Part shown: positions 18,812-27,276 of the stretch, in pieces
Layout of the letters: each line of letters begins with the position of its first letter
How positions within the stretch are numbered: position 1 is the stretch's first letter
Origin: Kalymmatonema hyalinum WJT4-NPBG1
GTDB taxonomy: Bacteria > Cyanobacteriota > Cyanobacteriia > Cyanobacteriales > Nostocaceae
Direction of reading: 5' to 3'
Length of the DNA stretch: 50,444 nucleotides
NCBI GenBank assembly: GCA_019359075.1
Contig: JAHHIB010000067.1
Location: 1 to 50,444 of the forward strand
The notes under the pieces: generated by a model
Database searches by the model: none
What the model was told of the DNA's origin: nothing
The model's input: the letters and a program-made list of their open reading frames with translations, nothing else
Position numbers and translations under genes: made by a program

Positions 18812-21800
18812 TCAACTAGCAATATCAGGAGTAGCAATTGAGGGAATTTGCGAGAGAATACGCGAGACAGAATCAGCTTCATTAATTTCCTGTTTTTCAC
18901 CTGCGATATATCTTAGCAATGCTTCTTGTCTTAGCAGTGCATATAGTTCAGGAATCAAATCATCTAATATCTGCAAAATTGCCCGCTCAACTTTCTTATT
19001 GATTTGGCTTGCATACTCTATTGTGTGTAGACTTATGCTAGCAGTTATCTCATCACGCAGCCGTTGCACTAGAAGAATTTGATTAGGGGTTTGGTTTTGA
19101 ATTGTGCTGTATTCTGGTGCCCAATCCAAGAATTGACCACTATCGTGTTTTTCGTCCTTATGTGCTAGGGGAAATACAGTTACTGTTTCAGTAGACTGCT
19201 CTTCTTGAGAGGTTTGCATGATATATTCTTGCCATTGATCAGGGTTATAACCTTGATACAACGCAAAAAATATATCAGCCTGTTCATCAGCAAATTTTTC
19301 CTTGATTTCTGTTTCCATATCTTCACGGAGTTTTGCCTTCAATTGGTCAATTTCTGGACTTAATTGATTGGATAAATTTTGCAATAAGTTATTAACTGCT
19401 TTTTTCATGCAATCCTCAGCAAAAAATTTTAACTCCTTAACAGTCTTTTCAAATACCTCGTAAAAGTCGTCGCTCTTCGTAGGGATGTTAACAGGCGTTC
19501 TTTTCAAAAATGGTTTTTTAGGTTCTGTTGTTGATGGTAGTGCGATTATGCCATTCTGCGCTCTATTGAACAGTAAATTCCACTGTTTCCATTCGTGTAT
19601 TTTATAAGTTACTTCGTCTTTGATGACCTCGCTAATAGTATCTCCTGTTGCATTTTTGAGCGGCTCTTTTCCTAGATTATCTTTGAAGCGATTGTAGGTT
19701 CTATATATTTTCTCAATAGCGTCGCGCAACTCTTTCAAAGCTGGACTTTCTTCTGTTGCTATACCTAACTCTGATAATATCTGTTTCAGCTGATTTTGTT
19801 GTTTACGCAATTCCTCACCCTCCCTACGAGTGTCTTCATATAATTGCTTCAAACTGTGAGCAGCTACATGGTTTAAGATCAACTCCCGTAGTTTAAGGAT
19901 ACCGCCTTCTTGTGCAAAGTCACGAAGCTGTTTCCCAAGAGAACTGTGTGTGTCTGTTGCTAAGAGATGACCGCTTAAGCTTTGCCACTTCTCGCGCATC
20001 CGCTTAGACTGTTGTATAGAGCTATCATTTTGATCTTCCAATTTAGCTAAAAACTCTTGAGAGCCTACCTTTACTGTAGTGGAAACTTTCGCTAAATCTG
20101 CTAAACCTATCTGTTGGTCTAACAAAACGATGCGGTCTTTTTGATTTGTCAATGCTGAGGCTTGGTCAATGATAGTTTTGAGGGAGCTAAATTCTTGGAA
20201 AATTGTTGTTTCTATCAAGGGCTTGTTAGCAGCATTATCAATCAGTTGGTTAAGTTTTTGTTGTTCTATGCGAAGTTCATTAAATCGACCCACTCCTACT
20301 AGGATAAAATCCTTGAGGTTTTGTTTTGGTCTTTTTTGCTGAATCATGTTAAAGATTTTATTGGCGCGATCATTTCCTGGCGTTATCCCGTTAAGTAGGA
20401 TGAGAATCGTCTGTACTTCCTCTAATTCTTGCAGTGACACAAAGGTATCTCTCACTCCCGAATCCGCTGCCCCCAATCCAGGAAAATCTAGGAGAATAAA
20501 CTTTGCTGTATCTTGTGCTGTATCTTGTGTTGTTCCCAGATTCCAAATTTGTTCGGATATTTTGACATTAATATTTACGCGCCGGATGAGTGAAAAGCTG
20601 TTTTGCAATAACTCTGGTGAGGGTCGGTTTTTATCTACAGGTAGCTTGAGGACTTCAGGTATATCTTCAAATGTGATATCTTGATTTGCCGCCGATATAG
20701 GGGTTAGTTTTAAACCCTCACGAGCAGTAGTGTGAGTTATTGTGAAGCTTTTATCACACAAATCTGCTCCATAGGCAACATAAGCACGAATAAAAATGAT
20801 CAACTCTAGCAGCAGATAACGTAGATCTAGGTTTTGAGTTTGATTCCATGCTTGCTTACACCAGTTTTCGTAACGATTTAGGGTATCTCTATCCAATGTT
20901 TCTGAATTCACTTGAGGTAAAACAAGAAGTTCAGATGCTTGTGCCCGTTTCTTTGCTTCCTCTAACATAAATTCCAGGCATTGTTTAACCTCTGCTGGAG
21001 AAAAATACTCTACGATAAAGTCATGAAATTCAGTAGTTTTGAAGTCTTCTTGCTGAAGTAAGTGGATAGCTGTGACGTTGCCTGTGGTGGGTATTTCGCT
21101 GATTGGTAAGGCATCCGCGTAGCCAATTAGATTACCAATTAGTAGAGTTTTACCACTACTAAATTCTCCCATGACGGCAATTTTCACAGGTGAGGATGCC
21201 AGTTTAACGGTGTTATTGGCGGCATCCTTGAGGCTTTTGAGACAGTCTTTAACTTTGAGGTTGTCTAAAATTTCATTTGCTGAGGACTGTTTTGATTCCA
21301 ACGATTTTAGTACTCGGAGTACAGACTCGCCATACTCTTTGTATTTGTGCAGATTCTCCAACATTTTTTTTGATTCGGGATTTTCTAAACTTGGCTTTTT
21401 ATTCGGAGCACCTGGCGATTTGGATTCATGAGTCTGTTGACTGTTTGATAAAGGGGTATTGTCAGTTCTTGAAGATGTTACAGGTTTAAGTTCTCTAGGT
21501 CTTTCAGCTACAATTTTTTTACGTCTTAGCTCTACAAAATCATCAACCTTTTTATCTATCTCGTCTTTGGAAAATTTCTCTATTTGATTTGCCAGTTGAT
21601 TAACGTCTTTCTCTGTCTCGTTATTTGTTTCAGGAAGTCTTTTTTTAGCAGACGAAAATAAAAAAATCAAAAGCTGTTTCAATAGTATTTTAATTTCACT
21701 CAACACCTGCCGGAGTTGTTGAGCGGAGCCACTATCCTCATTATTCTCTTGTAAGAAATGTTGTAATAAATCTTGAATGGTCTTGGTGACAATATCCTGT

Positions 21801-22450
21801 TTTGTAATTTCATCGGCAAATTTTTCATATTCGATTTTTGTTAATTTTCTATCATCTTGCTGTTGATATAATAAAAATTTTTCTACTAAAAAATTGAGTA
21901 ACCAATTGTTGAATAATCTTTTTATCGTATACTTTGCTATATTTAGTCCGAACATTTGAAATGCGGACGAAACGTCATTAGATGTAGGTACGCGTCCTGG
22001 CTTTTTATCTGAGTTTGAAAACTGTGTTGATCTTTCCCCAGTTATGGCCCACTCCAACAATTTCAACGCATGATCATCATCACTTGTCGAGAAACTTATC
22101 AATTGAAACTGTTGTAAAAAGAGTTCTTCTTCAGGCAGTTTACTAACACCAGGAAGCAGGACTGGAATCAGAGGGATATTCCTTTGGAGACATGATGTCA
22201 TAAGCGCTCCTATCTCCAAATTTTGCCAGCGTCCTAATCCTTTTAAGCCACAAAATATAACAGCAGCTTTTACTAGTGGAATCACTTCTTGGATTTTTTC
22301 TCGGAATTGTTGTCCTGGTTGAATTTGCTCCTCGTCTAACCAAGGGTTTAAACCGCGACCCTTAAGTTCCCGGGCAATCTCCTTCACTTGAGCTTTATCC
22401 TGACTGTTGTGAGCTAGAAAAACATCGAATTGCTGTTGAGCGTTAGTCAT
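18812..22450 (-). CDS. TIR domain fused to a dynamin-like GTPase
   Basis: 1212 residues. Residues 7-125 are a TIR domain: FDVFLAHNSQDKAQV, WLDEEQIQPG, and WQNLE at 75-79 with Glu79 in the position of the NAD-cleaving glutamate. Helices fill 165-320, then a Pro/Ser linker. The GTPase starts near 420: G1 GEFSSGKT (428-435), G2 PTTGNVT (454-460), G3 DFPGLG (655-660); G4 is not clearly N/TKxD (GRFNE near 721). The large insert between G2 and G3 and the coiled coil near 860-900 (REGEELRKQQNQLKQIL) fit a dynamin-like stalk. Expected role: membrane- or stress-sensing GTPase that switches on TIR NADase activity. It starts 21 bases after the upstream helical gene. Confidence 0.85.
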   Translation of the reverse strand: MTNAQQQFDVFLAHNSQDKAQVKEIARELKGRGLNPWLDEEQIQPGQQFREKIQEVIPLVKAAVIFCGLKGLGRWQNLEIGALMTSCLQRNIPLIPVLLPGVSKLPEEELFLQQFQLISFSTSDDDHALKLLEWAITGERSTQFSNSDKKPGRVPTSNDVSSAFQMFGLNIAKYTIKRLFNNWLLNFLVEKFLLYQQQDDRKLTKIEYEKFADEITKQDIVTKTIQDLLQHFLQENNEDSGSAQQLRQVLSEIKILLKQLLIFLFSSAKKRLPETNNETEKDVNQLANQIEKFSKDEIDKKVDDFVELRRKKIVAERPRELKPVTSSRTDNTPLSNSQQTHESKSPGAPNKKPSLENPESKKMLENLHKYKEYGESVLRVLKSLESKQSSANEILDNLKVKDCLKSLKDAANNTVKLASSPVKIAVMGEFSSGKTLLIGNLIGYADALPISEIPTTGNVTAIHLLQQEDFKTTEFHDFIVEYFSPAEVKQCLEFMLEEAKKRAQASELLVLPQVNSETLDRDTLNRYENWCKQAWNQTQNLDLRYLLLELIIFIRAYVAYGADLCDKSFTITHTTAREGLKLTPISAANQDITFEDIPEVLKLPVDKNRPSPELLQNSFSLIRRVNINVKISEQIWNLGTTQDTAQDTAKFILLDFPGLGAADSGVRDTFVSLQELEEVQTILILLNGITPGNDRANKIFNMIQQKRPKQNLKDFILVGVGRFNELRIEQQKLNQLIDNAANKPLIETTIFQEFSSLKTIIDQASALTNQKDRIVLLDQQIGLADLAKVSTTVKVGSQEFLAKLEDQNDSSIQQSKRMREKWQSLSGHLLATDTHSSLGKQLRDFAQEGGILKLRELILNHVAAHSLKQLYEDTRREGEELRKQQNQLKQILSELGIATEESPALKELRDAIEKIYRTYNRFKDNLGKEPLKNATGDTISEVIKDEVTYKIHEWKQWNLLFNRAQNGIIALPSTTEPKKPFLKRTPVNIPTKSDDFYEVFEKTVKELKFFAEDCMKKAVNNLLQNLSNQLSPEIDQLKAKLREDMETEIKEKFADEQADIFFALYQGYNPDQWQEYIMQTSQEEQSTETVTVFPLAHKDEKHDSGQFLDWAPEYSTIQNQTPNQILLVQRLRDEITASISLHTIEYASQINKKVERAILQILDDLIPELYALLRQEALLRYIAGEKQEINEADSVSRILSQIPSIATPDIAS

Positions 22451-22471
22451 ATAAAAGCTTCTCCTGTCCTG

Positions 22472-23023
22472 TTATTTTTCTACACTAGCAATGACTGCCA
22501 ACGCATTGGCATACTTTTCCAAATCTCTTCTCAACGATTCTAATTCATCACGCAATTTCGGTTCTTCTGACCAATTTTGCTCATGCTCTTTGGGACTTTT
22601 ATGAGGTGGGCGCTGGGCTTCCCATGTTTGTAACAATGGATGCCATTTAGCAAGAAAGGGACGCAGACCTTTGTTGAGGACTGCTATAGCAATCCCTCCA
22701 ACAGACTCACGAGATGCACCCACATTTGGTCCTGCCTGTTTAAGAATTTCACGAGTTATGCCAAACAAGCTATACAAAGAGTTCAAAGCCTCACGTACAA
22801 GTCCAGTGTCAACCTCCAATGGTTGCACAGCAATGCGTGTCATCAGTTCAACATAAAGTGACCATGCTGCTTTGCGTTCTGCGGGATCTGTTTCCCACTC
22901 AGCCGAACCAATTCCAAACGGAAGACTCACCGATACTTTCTTTAAGAAAGCAGAATCTTCTCTCAATCCTAATAGCTCTTTTAACGTTGACCACATAGTT
23001 ATTTGCCAAAATTCTGATGGCAC
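22472..23023 (-). CDS. Helical unknown protein, first gene of the TIR-dynamin operon
   Basis: 183 residues; the open frame starts with GTG, and an ATG nine codons later (MWSTLKELLG) is a likelier start. The protein is a compact helical bundle with a highly patterned core (AAWSLYVELMTRIAVQPL, VREALNSLYSLFGITREIL, PFLAKWHPLLQTWE) and a C-terminal coiled coil (LRDELESLRRDLEKYANAL). I have no named family for it. Its stop is about 21 bases from the GTPase start, so the two are certainly co-transcribed. Inference: it is a small partner or sensor for the TIR-dynamin protein. No signal peptide or membrane segment. Confidence 0.75.
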   Translation of the reverse strand: MPSEFWQITMWSTLKELLGLREDSAFLKKVSVSLPFGIGSAEWETDPAERKAAWSLYVELMTRIAVQPLEVDTGLVREALNSLYSLFGITREILKQAGPNVGASRESVGGIAIAVLNKGLRPFLAKWHPLLQTWEAQRPPHKSPKEHEQNWSEEPKLRDELESLRRDLEKYANALAVIASVEK

Positions 23024-23805
23024 TAACGGGACTTAGTTGTGAGCATCACTATACCCACTCCAAAATCTAAAATGAATAAGGTTTAGCTCAAGTTATGCCC
23101 GTGCAAAGTCTTCTCCTGAGTCATTACGTTTGTTTTATTAGCTTTTAACCATTCCTTAACTAACTGTGTGATAACTTGATTTATGTTTTACCTTAAGATA
23201 GCACAGCCACAATGAAATTTTTTCTTCAAGTCGTAGGCAATACTAATGTACATAATTATGGCGTTTTTGACAGTTTGATAGCTAGTTAGACTTAAACAAA
23301 GCTACAAAACCACAAAAGAGGATTTCAGATATATATGATTAATTTATGTATATTTTTAATAGCTTGGTTCAACTAGTATAAAAACAGTACAGATAGGGGT
23401 ATAGAAATGCGTACAAAATTTAAGCCAAGTCGTGAGTCCGTGTCACCAACCTTGGGTGTTTTACCAACTTCGGATCATAAGTTGGCATCTAAGTTCTAAC
23501 TCCTTTTGTTAGTAATTATGTACTAAACAAGTGTTTGCTTGTAGCCTTTTTGTGTTTGGTTAAAACAGAGAAGTGAAAAGGTGAAACCTATATAAAATAA
23601 GCTTTTTCAGCCTACATTTCTGTTGTATACAAAGTTGTCGGCTTAATGCCTCAAGCGACATCAATTAGTCACGAAACACTAATGTGCTATTAATGACCGA
23701 GAATTAGTCACTGTACAGCAAGCGAGTTGAGTTTTTCCCACCAGAAAATACATACAAAGCTTAAGAGATGCTGAAGTTTCTGTAAATATGGAGAGCGATC
23801 GCTCA
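23024..23805. other. Upstream region of the operon, with one possible tiny peptide
   Basis: No regular gene. The operon promoter should lie in the first ~200 bases; no clear box pair was identified. A 30-codon frame at 23407-23499 (MRTKFKPSRESV...) has AGGGGT 9 bases before its ATG and is basic and unstructured; it is only a possibility. The rest is AT-rich. Confidence 0.4.
23407..23499 (+). CDS. Possible 30-residue basic peptide
   Basis: ATG preceded by TAGGGGTA about 9 bases upstream. The translation is rich in Lys, Ser and Pro with no hydrophobic helix. Nothing else supports it. It lies between the operon and the tail-fibre remnant, divergent from both. Confidence 0.2.
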   Translation: MRTKFKPSRESVSPTLGVLPTSDHKLASKF

Positions 23806-24531
23806 TTAACTGACACTAAGGTAACTTCCAGCCAAAAACCTCCAACCGATACGGCGCGATCGCCAAGCCCCAGCAGTAGAAGATTCATTTTCGTAAATCA
23901 AGTTACCAAAGTCTGTAAAAGTGCTGTTCTTGTTGGACACAACAACATCAAAAATTGTTCTGGTATTGTTTGCCCCGATATTGCCAGCTTACTTTTCACG
24001 GGATGTGGAAAACCTCTCTCCAAACCTCTCTCCTATGAGGAGAGAGGCTTTGATTTTTCCCCCTTCCCTACTAGGGAAGGGGGCTAGGGGGTTAGGTTTA
24101 TCCTGGATTTTTCCACATGGCGTGAAAAGTCAGATATTGCCAGCCACCTCGAAAAGCAGATTGACATGTAGCAGGTAATTTCCATCTGCTGGAATCGTGA
24201 TATCACCATTTGTCGCAAGAACAGTGCCTGTATTTATGACTCGATTATCCCAAGCAATAACTGTGTAGCCAGATGTTGTGATGTCTTGCTGTTGCACTCT
24301 ATGAGCATAAATCAAAGGACGAGGAAGCACGCCAGCAGGAACCGCATCGGCGATCGCATCTTCAACATAATCAGCCGTGACTATCTCGCTCGGTTTTTCT
24401 GTATCAGCTACAGGATATGTCACGACTGAACGCTTTGCAGATTGTCCTGTAAAAACTGGATTCTGTCTTGTCGGTGTATCTGCCTTGAGAGCATATGGAG
24501 ATAAATCAATATTTCCAAGAGATGCGATCAC
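23806..24531 (-). pseudogene. Tail-fibre-like gene remnant split by a MITE
   Basis: Read on the minus strand, the first part (GTG at 24531) carries GYTVIAWDNRVINTG and ends ...LHVNLLFEVAGNI at the MITE. Beyond the MITE the frame resumes GNIGANNTRTIFDVVVSNKN and ends SYLSVS at 23806. Removing 23988-24132 plus one copy of the 11-base duplication gives FEVAGNIGANN in one frame. The C-terminal part has the alternating beta pattern of C1q/TNF-like trimeric modules found in phage tail fibres and cyanobacterial surface proteins. The N-terminus is also missing: no ribosome binding site precedes the GTG, so it was already a fragment. Confidence 0.6.
23988..24132. mobile_element. 145-bp MITE with inverted ends and 11-bp target duplication
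   Basis: Terminal inverted repeats of about 21 bases: CTTTTCACGGGATGTGGAAA at the left, and CTTTTCACGCCATGTGGAAA on the opposite strand at the right, differing at two positions. GATATTGCCAG occurs on both sides (23977-23987 and 24133-24143). The inside holds two GC-rich palindromes (CTCTCTCC...GGAGAGAG and CCCTTCCCTACTAGGGAAGGG-like). There is no coding capacity, so a transposase elsewhere in the genome must have moved it. Confidence 0.8.
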
Positions 24532-24813
24532 TGCCCTTGGACATCGAATTACCTTTGATGATGACGGGATTGCTTTTGTAGAAGATGCTGGATCTCGTGT
24601 AAGTGGGTGGACAAAAATAAACCAACTATGTAAAAAAAGATGAAGGAGATAGCTTTGTGGCGCTCAAGTCCCAGAATAGGTCATCATGACCGAAGTACGG
24701 GTATTAATTGCAGCCATTGAACTATTACCTCATCCGACACTGAAACATCCCCATTTTCAGCTTTTGCAATTGGAAAGCTAAAATAGTGTCTAGTTCTTCT
24801 TCCTAGGCATAAT

Positions 24814-25032
24814 ATGAGCGTAACGGAATTGTTACCAACCTTGCGAAATCTGTCTCGTGCAGAAAAATTACAGGTCATGCAGTTTTTAGTTCAAGAACTG
24901 GCAGCTGAGGAAGAAGCATCGTTGCTGCAACCTGGAGCTACCTATCATGTGTGGTCTCCATATAATTCTCATGATGCTGCCCAGAAGCTAGCCACGCTGC
25001 TGGAAGAAGACAGACAGGCAAGTGATGCTTAA
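24814..25032 (+). CDS. Small hypothetical protein paired with an aspartyl protease
   Basis: 72 residues from ATG, MSVTELLPTLRNLSRAEKLQ followed by QFLVQELAAEEEA and YHVWSPYNSHDAAQKLATLLEE. It is an antitoxin-sized helical protein of a type often found in cyanobacteria directly before a retropepsin-like gene, as here, where it overlaps that gene by a few bases. Function unknown; an adaptor or chaperone role for the partner is a guess. Confidence 0.6.
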   Translation: MSVTELLPTLRNLSRAEKLQVMQFLVQELAAEEEASLLQPGATYHVWSPYNSHDAAQKLATLLEEDRQASDA

Positions 25033-25810
25033 CGCTCAAAGGTTTCCCTTCATTGAAGGACGTGATGCGTTCGGTGATATTGACGCAGTACCGCGATTAC
25101 CTCTAACACTGAGTTACCAAAATTCTGTTGTAGAAGTTGCAGGGTTGCTAGACACTGGAGCCAGCATCAATGTCTTGCCATATAGCGTAGGTATTCAGCT
25201 AGGAGCTGTTTGGGAAGAGCTGAATACCTCCGCTTGCTGGAAATCTAGCACCCGTCGAAGCAAGAGGATTAGTTTTTTGACATCCTCACCGCCCTAAAAG
25301 GAACGGTGATTCCTCACCACGCCATAACCTACTTGTAGTAGGAGGATGGTCGCCGAATGGGGTTGACGCTTCAATGAGAACAGCTTGGAACCAAGTCTTA
25401 CACTCTCTCCACGTCCGTTTTAAGTCTCGGAATGTCCGGACGCGACTAATCGACTGCAAACTATTAATTTTTGACTTTTTCCTCTGGGATGGATTTATGT
25501 TTACTACCATTGCCCATTGGTTTTTCTCTACGCCTGCTCTCATCGTAGCTGTTTCAACGCGTCTTGAGCCTAGAGGGGGTAGTTCACGTCCAAGTGTATC
25601 TTACCACAAAGCCGTCCTACAAGGACGGGGCTTGTATCCCATTATTTTCGGTCAGCCCAAATCGGCACTTTTGCACCTGTGCGATTGGTGTTTGCATCGA
25701 GCCTCACGGATAATGTGCCATTACTGTTGGGGCGTATGAACTTTTTCTTGGAATTTGATGTCTGCTTCTACCGTTCCCAAATGGCATTTGAATTACGTCC
25801 AAAGCCCTAA
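25028..25810 (+). pseudogene. Retropepsin-like aspartyl protease, frameshifted and split by an insertion
   Basis: ATG at 25028. The catalytic motif LLDTGASINVLP is intact in the first part. After WEELNTS the frame shifts: the correct continuation (LAGNLAPVEARGLVF) is read in another frame, so a small deletion occurred. A ~366-base element then interrupts after RGLVF. The C-terminal part resumes at about 25649 (SAQIGTFAPVRLVF, then NFFLEFDVCFYRSQ) and stops at 25810. This is the normal C-terminus of the family, so the whole gene was once present. Non-functional as it stands. Confidence 0.7.
25279..25644. mobile_element. Non-autonomous IS200/IS605-like element
   Basis: The segment inserted in the aspartyl protease begins GACATCCTCACCGCCC with a CACCG/CGGTG hairpin and ends with the hairpin GCCGTCC-TACAA-GGACGGGGC followed by TTGTATCCC. 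Such subterminal hairpins without inverted ends or target duplication are typical of single-strand-transposing IS200/IS605 elements. It follows a T-run target. An 85-codon minus-strand frame inside is not recognisable. Boundaries are uncertain by several bases because of T-runs at both ends. Confidence 0.5.
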
Positions 25811-25996
25811 GCTAGTTGGTATAACACCTCGTCACACCCGACTGGTGATCGCTCATCTCCTATGATGAGTTAAACTACGCAGGCACTGTACTACCAAAGC
25901 GTGATGTCTGATGACAAGCCGCGTTGCGTCTACGTTGTTTTCGTACGGTGGGTTAAGCTATGACCGACGGGTGAGGGTATCAGCTACAACAGATAG

Positions 25997-26534
<538 letters not shown>

Positions 26535-26570
26535 GCCTTGGACATTGTGCTGGCGTAACTCTAGATACTC

Positions 26571-26906
26571 CTACGCCACACCATAGCCCGTATACTCTCT
26601 TGCATAAACAGGCTGTAAGCCCAACACAATATCTTTCTTTGGCACACCCATTGCTACCAATTCATCAGCAATCAATTTATCAGTCTGGTTGCGTTGAATC
26701 CAGATTTTCCCGTCTTTAATGTCCAAATGCATCAGGCAATTATAGATGCGGCGATGTTTATCCCATCCCAAATCAACAATTTGATAATGGTCGTGTTCTG
26801 TATCAAAAATTGTTTGCACCTCAATTTCGCCGTTTATTGGTGTAACATTGCTGTATTCGGTTAATAGTTTTTGAATACACTGGCGATAAAATACTAATTT
26901 ATCCAT
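26571..26906 (-). CDS. xisI: XisI, fdxN-element excision-controlling-factor family
   Basis: 111 residues; IFDTEHDHYQIVDLGWDKHR and IWIQRNQTDKLIADELVAMG are typical of XisI. XisH and XisI are needed with the recombinase XisF to excise the fdxN element in Anabaena heterocysts, but many paralogous pairs exist in cyanobacteria with unknown jobs. The start overlaps the xisH stop by 13 bases, the usual coupled arrangement. This xisI is intact but its partner is broken. Confidence 0.88.
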   Translation of the reverse strand: MDKLVFYRQCIQKLLTEYSNVTPINGEIEVQTIFDTEHDHYQIVDLGWDKHRRIYNCLMHLDIKDGKIWIQRNQTDKLIADELVAMGVPKKDIVLGLQPVYAREYTGYGVA

Positions 26907-27276
26907 TTGGCTATTACCTCATCCACTGGGTCGTACACAATCAGCTTGACTTGATATTGCCGCACTGATGCTTGGGGTAAATCACGTTGGAAAAAGGACT
27001 CATAAGCCGCAATTGGCACTGCTAAATATAAGATGCGTTCCTTTTCACTTGCTTCTAAAACTAAACGGTAATTCAAAAATTGACCCAGCGCCATATGAAA
27101 ATCAAACAATGCTGAGTCACTCAAAAAACTTTTAATTTCAACCGCAATCTTTTCTCCTGCTTTTTCAGCCGCTAACAACCGTTCTGCACCCAAGTCAATT
27201 CTAACTTCATCTTCCTCACCAAACTCAATCCTTAAAGGGTCATGTTTGACGCACCCACGGCTTGAAGCCGTGGGAT

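Noticed and set aside
24377-24643. 88-codon plus-strand frame opposite the tail-fibre remnant
   Set aside because: Mostly antisense to the better-supported minus-strand frame; the short non-overlapping end could be another tail fragment but is too short to call.
25286-25543. 85-codon minus-strand frame inside the IS200/IS605-like element
   Set aside because: No similarity to a transposase or TnpB that I can see; more likely chance coding in element DNA.
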